Positions 58,541 to 64,000 of a stretch of 64,000 bases of DNA are shown piece after piece. Positions within the stretch are counted from its first letter, which is position 1; every line of letters starts with the position of its first letter. This DNA is from Liopterus haemorrhoidalis (lineage: Eukaryota; Arthropoda; Insecta; Coleoptera; Dytiscidae), in assembly GCA_963971575.1 (NCBI GenBank), contig OZ020612.1:66523869-66587868 (forward strand), given 5' to 3'. Both the position numbers and the translations under genes were made by a program. The notes below the pieces were generated by a model. That model did no database searches, was not told the DNA's origin, and saw only the letters and a list, made by a program, of their open reading frames with translations.

Positions 58541-58890
58541 GTTTTTAAAAATTCTTTCAATTCCGATTAGTGTATAAGTCGTGTACTAATTTACCACTGA
58601 AGAAATGTATCTTGTCGCTTATAGTTTCACGTAAATGTCTATAACCAAAAAGAAGGATTTTGTATTACCCGCGCGCATAAATTTCATTATATCTTTAGAA
58701 TTACTGAACAGATTTTGAAAATTCTTTCAATTCTGAAGTGTATTAATCGTGTATCAACCTTTCTACTGACGAAACTTCTGTTGTCGCTGATAATTTTAAG
58801 AAAATAAGTCATAGACGTATATCATGGATTTTGTGTTATCTGCGCGCACAAATTCTATAATTTTGGAATTATTGAACCGATTTTAATAAA
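58541..58890 (+). repeat. Two diverged ~170-bp tandem units
   Basis: AAAATTCTTTCAATTC begins units at about 58547 and 58717; both continue with GTGTA.TAA.TCGTGTA.yAA, TGTCGCT and GCGCGCAyAAATT. They may be a retroelement 3' UTR. Confidence 0.7.
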
Positions 58891-58899
58891 ACACAGCCT

Positions 58900-59130
58900 A
58901 AAACCTGACCAGATGATGTAGCTAAAGATCAGCAGTCGTTTCCACTTCGTTGTCATTTTCCTTCATTTGGGGAAATAAATTACAATTGCGCTAGGTCAGG
59001 ACTATATGGTGGATGCGAAAAAATGTCCCACGGAAATTCGTTGGGCGTGAGTTAAGAGAGCAATGTGCGGGCGAGCGTTGTCATGCAGAAAATCCACTCC
59101 GTGATACAATAGTCGACACCGATGTTAGAT
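58900..59130 (-). pseudogene. mariner transposase, central fragment
   Basis: DFLHDNARPHIALLTHAQ and, in another frame, EFPWDIFSHPPYSPDLAQL: the second and third catalytic regions of a DD34D mariner. Frameshifted and truncated on both sides. Confidence 0.85.
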
Positions 59131-59278
59131 AACTCTTCGCAGATCTCTAATATTCCATAATAAGCTTAAACGACAGGATTTTTAATTCAAGCAAGATTTC
59201 GAGTTTCAGAAAAGTTTCGAGTCGTCGACTCCCGACGTCGACTCCGACTATCCATCCCGGACAAATTCTTATTATAAT

Positions 59279-60150
59279 AGGGGATACGCATAAAATTTAT
59301 ATTTCCTTAAAACTACATTTTTTTGATATTTTAATGTTAGTTATGTCACCTAACACAACAAAAATCCCATTTTAATTAATATTATAGCCAAATTTTTGAA
59401 TTAAAATATTGTAAATTTGAAATAAGCCGACCACGCCGCGAATGTTGCCGAGTAGATACGACTGAGACTGTAAGGGTTTGACGTCACAGATACAGACAAA
59501 ACATAATGTTTACGTGTTTATATTGTATTGTTTGAGAGTTTTGTATTTGTTTTTAAACAATTTTTCACGCATTTATTATTAAAATAATTTATAAAATATA
59601 TGTACTCACATTAAAATGGTCTTCACAAACATAAAGTTTACTTTTTTCTGAAATATCGGTTTTATTTCGCCTCATAGCTTTTTTGTTGTTTTTCGTCATC
59701 AGGTAATGATATAAATTATTTTTTTGGATTTCTAATTGAACTATTTGTGCACATTGGTACTAAACAATATTTTCGACTATGTTTCGAAGTACTGGGGCCT
59801 GAATCTTCCATATTTTATATATTTTAATATAAAATTTAATTCGGTAAACATGTATAAATTGTTTTTATAGAATTAAACTTTATTTTAATTAAAATCACTC
59901 TAACTTTACATAACCTATAAAAGTTATACAAACAAATAAGTTCACAATAGACTATGTACGCTGGGTAGACTAGTAGTGTCATGTGTTAGTTAGAAGGGTA
60001 TGACGTCACACGTCGTTTTCGCGCGCTACATACATTTATGATTTTTTTAAGCCTTCAAATTAAAAAAAAAAAATTAAAAACTGTTTTTTATGTTTATATG
60101 CAACAAGAGGAATATAATAAAAAATTTAAAAAAAATCATGCCTATCCCCT
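59279..60150. mobile_element. ISL2EU-like DNA transposon derivative, copy 2, AT duplication
   Basis: Same arms as 48837-49766 (left to about TTTTTCACGCATTTATTATT, right from AATTTAATTCGGTAAACATG onward). AT flanks both ends (59277-59278, 60151-60152). The centre differs: instead of the plus-strand exon it has a THAP exon on the minus strand. Confidence 0.85.
59610..59811 (-). pseudogene. THAP-domain first exon (degenerate)
   Basis: ATG at 59811 opens MEDSGPSTSKHSRKYCLVPM then CTNSSIRNPKK, a stop, FISLPDDEKQ and, after a +1 shift, KAMRRNKTDISEKSKLYVCE then DHFN at a GTGAGT donor. C-x4-C ... C-x2-H spacing with YVCEDHF is the THAP zinc-finger signature, a sequence-specific DNA-binding domain found in several transposases. 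One stop and one frameshift show decay. No downstream exon is left in this copy. Confidence 0.8.
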
Positions 60151-60152
60151 AT

Positions 60153-60535
60153 TCTATTATTTTATAATATTTTTTTTTGTATTTATCAAATGGATGCACC
60201 TAGTATAAAATATAGTATTTATTGTCTGGGCGCGCCTAGGTATAGGTTAAGTTAACATTCGCGTTAGCTACATTTCGTATGCGGTTCATGTTCCGAGACT
60301 GCGGTATCACGTGTAGAATATCAAATGATAGCCGGACGCACGTTTTGGCTTCCTTACCACACCACAAAAAGGAAGAACGTTATATACTGAGAAAAACCAA
60401 CTACTCATTATATTTCCCCAAACAAAAAATTGATAACAGTACAACCTTCAAAACAAATTCAATTTTAAAATCCTGAATCAACTAAAATTAAAAACAAATA
60501 CCCTTTGTTTCAATAAAAATAATAATAATTGGCAC
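60153..60535. other. Unassigned intron sequence
   Basis: GGGCGCGCC at 60227 gives a small GC-rich spot. No exon supported. Confidence 0.3.
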
Positions 60536-60539
60536 ATTA

Positions 60540-61429
60540 TTTTCGGGTTTGTCTACAAATATTCACTAGTCTTAACATCAGTAACCTTTTCAGCCACGTC
60601 GTTCCAGATACTAGTGGAGCTAAATATACACGGCTGCATCCCAAATCATGATTATTTGGCCAGATCCAGTGCCCGTATAATGCCCGAGAACACTACTTTC
60701 TGTATCCTGCAGATGGAGAAGTAACACATGATCTGTAGGCGGGAATGGACTTGATTTCTCTTCGGTAGGAGGCTTTCATACCACCCAAAACACCAACTAT
60801 TAGGACTACAAGCTTAACTTTATAACCTGGATACAGGTTTTTAAACTGGGACAAGAGATCCATATACTTGGACTTGTTTTTCGAGAATTCAAGTCTTCAC
60901 GTCTTCAGCTATCACACGCGAAACAGGGAAAAGTAACTTGCGTCTGCGTGCATAACGTTAACAATAGACCCATCTCACTTGAGAGGGAGATGCCGCGCAC
61001 GCGCATTTGAAGACTTGGACTTTGTCTGTCTTCTAGAGACAGGGGAAATATATCTTGATATATTTGCTCAGACTTAAAGACCTAGGTTTTTTGTCATGCT
61101 GTCACACACACAAGACTTCGATTCGAATGCAAAGACTTTAATTTTACAAGTTTAAACTTGAATAATAACTTTAGTGTGATAAGACCTTTATTGAGAGAGA
61201 TATTCTTCTCAGCAGTACTTGAGAATTCGATCATAAACTTCTGTTTGGTCTTAATATCAAGGAGGGTTATGTCCGGCTTAGTGACTGTCAATAACCTCGA
61301 TGTGGGTAAGGAGTAATTGCAATAAATGCGGCACTTGGAATTTTCCACCACCGATTTTATATCAGAAGGGAGGTATAACCAGTATTGGTTCAATCCCATA
61401 GACATGTCTAAGATGGTAGTAGAGCACAC
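60540..61429 (-). mobile_element. LINE C-terminus with nuclease-like domain, split
   Basis: 61429-61190: TTILDMSMGLNQYWLYLPSD, CRIYCNYSLPTSRLLTVTKP, DITLLDIKTKQKFMIEFSST, AEKNIS. 60880-60560: KYMDLLSQFKNLYPGYKVKL, VVLIVGVLGGMKASYRREIK. The KPDI..D...(Q)KFMIEFS pattern looks like a PD-(D/E)xK nuclease-type domain at the end of certain insect non-LTR elements. About 250 bp of unrelated sequence (roughly 60887-61140, with AAGTCTTC strings at each edge) interrupts it. Confidence 0.65.
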
Positions 61430-62999
61430 GAAAAGCAGTATTATGTCGAGACACGTTATTATTATTGTTATTATTTTGAGAAAGAAAGAATATAAACTGA
61501 GTGAAAACTACATTTTTCAGAAAATTACTATCTAAAAAAACACGACAGTTGTACATAGAATTATAATGTTTTAAGGAAACTATAAAATAAAATTTCATAA
61601 TTCTCACATGTACCGATTGTGAAATATATATTTCACATCCATACAATGTTCCTTGTCGTAATAGTGTGTAATACCACGTCCACTTTGTCTTACAGTGTGA
61701 ACTGTTGAAAACGTTCACATCAGGAAACTTACGCATTATGTAAATACTGATTTTATAACAACTTCTATCTTGAAATCTCAACTTACCTTACGCACTCTAT
61801 ACTAATAGCTATTATTTCAAACAGTTATCTAACTATCCTCTTCCTAATGGTTAAATGATATGTGTTCACATTTTTATGGGGTATACAAATTAAATATATC
61901 CGTTATAACGGAGCACAAAATGAAGGAAAACTGTTGTACATGTATTTTATTTTTATTGGAAACACGAGATGAAAAAGAGCTGTAATTTAATTTAACTAGC
62001 CTTAAGGTGATTGACTTTTAAGTGATGAAAACAACCATAAGAAAATTAAAAAAAAAGATTTGCAATAGTGTATTGCATTATCATACACTGTAACACATTA
62101 AAATATAGATGGAACAGGGAATTTGATAACAAAGAGCAAACGACTCTGTTTTGTGGTGTGGGTATTTTATTCTCTTATTATTTTTGTTACCGGTCAAAAG
62201 ATGGATACACTGTTTTCAATAGTTTTCATTTCATATTAGGATATCTGTACATTATGTACTCTTGTTTATTTTTGTTCATTTTTTTTTTTTTTTTTTTTTT
62301 GTACAGTTTATTTTCTTTGTTAAATTTGTATGTACTTGTTTTTTATTACCTACAGGGCTGTTAATAAAAAAAATATTACTACTACCATACTATTAATTTG
62401 GCTTGCTCAGCGTCATTTAAAATAGTTCAATAATTTAGTGTAGTGCATGGGTATTTCCAGAAGATTTCACAAAAGATTTTACTGCTTTAAACATCGTTAG
62501 TAATACACAGAACAAAAAAATTATTTGATTAAAAATATCGGACGTTTCGAAGTAATTGACTTCTATATACCCCAAATTTAAAAATATTAATATTATATAA
62601 TTAATGAACATGCTTGGAGAGTTCTCCAATGATCTGGAAGAATTTGTTACTGCCTAGGTATATTTTATATAAGTTTCAACAGGAAATTACCCAATTTATC
62701 AATATTGATACATATTAATTAATCAATTATAATTATTAAACTTACACAACTCAACCAACGATTCTGTTTTTTTGTGTTTTTTTAGTATTTCTGACCCAAA
62801 TATCTTGTGTTGAAATGCATAATGTGTTGAATATCCGGTTTTTGAGAAATCATTTGTTTGTATTTACAAATGAAGTTCAACCATTAGTGTGAAAGTTTGT
62901 AACATTTGCATTGATTGGTACACGACTGGAAGTACAACTTCCTGTGACCAATCAAAAAGCTTTTTATAAAATTATTAATTATTTTTTTTCATTGTTACA
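61430..62999. other. Intron, nothing recognised
   Basis: Poly-T at 62280-62300. A frame at 62068-62364 is open only because of T-runs. A polypyrimidine tract ends at the acceptor at 62999-63000. Confidence 0.4.
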
Positions 63000-63000
63000 G

Positions 63001-63053
63001 GATTCTACCAAAGGAGTACCAAATGATAAAGATGATACGAGGGCGAGTAAAAG
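63001..63053 (+). CDS. Unidentified gene, candidate internal exon
   Basis: Acceptor TTTTTTTTCATTGTTACAG, 53 nt, donor GTATGG. From phase 0 it encodes DSTKGVPNDKDDTRASK plus two bases. This phase fits the donors at 12385 and 13939. The hydrophilic D/K-rich peptide is not recognised. Assignment to the same gene as exons A and B is inference based on strand and phase. Confidence 0.5.
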
Positions 63054-63119
63054 GTATGGCATTAATTATTTTAGCTATTAAGTCATAGGTTGAAAATTAG
63101 TCACACATTTTCACCATTT

Positions 63120-63168
63120 TTAGGGTTTTGTAGGTATGACCAAAAAACCCTTATACCGTCATTTTGTC

Positions 63169-63210
<42 letters not shown>

Positions 63211-64000
63211 TCGGTAAAAATTGTAGCCAAACGGCTAAACCTAGAGAGTTGAAATTTGGCATGCTTATACAACTCTTTGACCCGCACATAGGAAAAATAC
63301 TAAAACATCTAAAAAACATACACCCCTAAAAATATAAACAAATATGTGCTCATCGAAAACAAAAATATTTTTTTTAAATTCTGAGTAGGGTATCAAATGA
63401 AAGCCCTTAGTACGTGCATTAACGATCAAATTTTTATTTTTGAAAAATAAATTATTTTGATGCGATTTTTGCCAAAAATGTGCAAAAAAAATTTTGTCCC
63501 ACACCCTGTAGCCCAGATGGTTTAAACTAAAAATCTAAAAAAATTCTAAGTAATGTATATTGGTGTGAACCGAAATAGTACAACAGGAATTTTTGATCAG
63601 ATTATGTTTGTTGGAAAATAACGCATTTTTTGTGGTTTTTGGTTCACAAAGTACAAAAGTTATACCAATGTAAGACACTCACATGCATAGCGTTCGATGG
63701 CTACATGCGTTAGAGCGCTCTTAAACTGACTGGAAGACGAAGGGTTTCGAGTTCGAGTACGGAGTGAATTTTATTTTTTCTGTTTTTTTTTTGCATTTTT
63801 ATTATGTTGAAATTATTTTGTCAAAATTCTAGTTATATTTTGACAAATGTTGTATTTAATTTTTATGAGCGTAAATTTAATAACCAGTCTTATTATATGA
63901 TTAACAGACGATAAATTATTTTAAAAATATCGTTCATTTTGCCGTGATTACTACAAAGTAAAATTTGTCCTACACACTCAGCATACCGCCTTCACTTATT
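63120..64000 (-). mobile_element. Helentron-like family, copy G, cut by window end
   Basis: Plus-strand TAGGGTTTTGTAGGTATGAC, eight-unit (TCTG)n, tRNA-like module with D-arm-like TGGCTACATGCGTTAGAGCG at 63698-63717 and a TTCGAGTAC B box near 63750-63760, then T-runs. It follows the subfamily of D and E up to GCATACCGCCTTCACTTATT at the edge. Confidence 0.88.

Noticed and set aside
62068..62364. 98-codon frame ending in poly-F
   Set aside because: Driven by a T-run; no coding signature.
23232..63504. Repeated open frames of 60-80 codons (MFFRCFSIF..., MWDKIFFAQ...) in several places
   Set aside because: They lie in the Helentron-like copies and recur because the DNA is repeated. They overlap each other in different frames, contain the microsatellite, and show no codon or domain signal.

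Overview
The window is AT-rich, repeat-laden animal DNA, almost certainly from an insect. The evidence is a spliced Smg6 gene with GT-AG introns, two mariner types, piggyBac, hAT, pogo-like and several LINE types, and dense families of small inverted-repeat elements. The order cannot be settled from the sequence. No bacterial genes, rRNA, CRISPR or free-standing tRNA genes were seen.

Genes. (1) Smg6 lies on the minus strand from about 11.65 kb down to the left edge. I resolved eight coding exons (58, 1211, 155, 27, 225, 927, 79 and 111 nt; 931 codons in one continuous frame). They cover the exon-junction-complex binding motif, the disordered basic region and the 14-3-3-like/TPR domain. The PIN nuclease part lies beyond the left edge. 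(2) A plus-strand gene of unknown identity starts head-to-head with Smg6. It has two candidate 5' exons (12326-12385 and 13753-13939), both ending in phase 0, and a small candidate exon near the right edge (63001-63053). If these belong together they are separated by a ~49 kb intron made mostly of transposons.

Layout. 0-11.7 kb: Smg6, with introns holding a LINE end, several MITEs and a Harbinger-like remnant. 11.8-14 kb: shared promoter region and the start of the second gene. 14-31 kb: LINE remnants, hAT MITEs with perfect 8-bp duplications, a deleted mariner, two Helentron-like copies, a piggyBac derivative with TTAA duplications and a 601-bp MITE. 31.7-33.0 kb: a complete DD41D mariner with identical 30-bp ends and an intact 362-codon transposase. 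33-41 kb: another Helentron-like copy, a ~145-bp tandem array, a pogo-like element and a CpG-rich patch. 41-52 kb: mariner debris, small tandem arrays, the second 602-bp MITE, a LINE split by an element with a 2-bp AT duplication, and a TE-associated orphan protein fragment. 52.9-64 kb: a hAT element split by a Helentron-like copy, more copies of that family, a split RTE-like LINE, a second AT-duplication element carrying a THAP exon, and a LINE fragment with a nuclease-like domain.

Most unusual signals. (a) A ~1 kb family (at least six good copies) has 16-bp subterminal inverted repeats, a GACA microsatellite and a central tRNA-like module with A/B boxes and a T-run; the module differs between subfamilies. 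(b) A pair of deletion derivatives of one transposon carries, in different copies, a first coding exon of the kind seen in YqaJ-type proteins and a THAP-domain first exon. Together with AT duplications this points to an ISL2EU-like parent.
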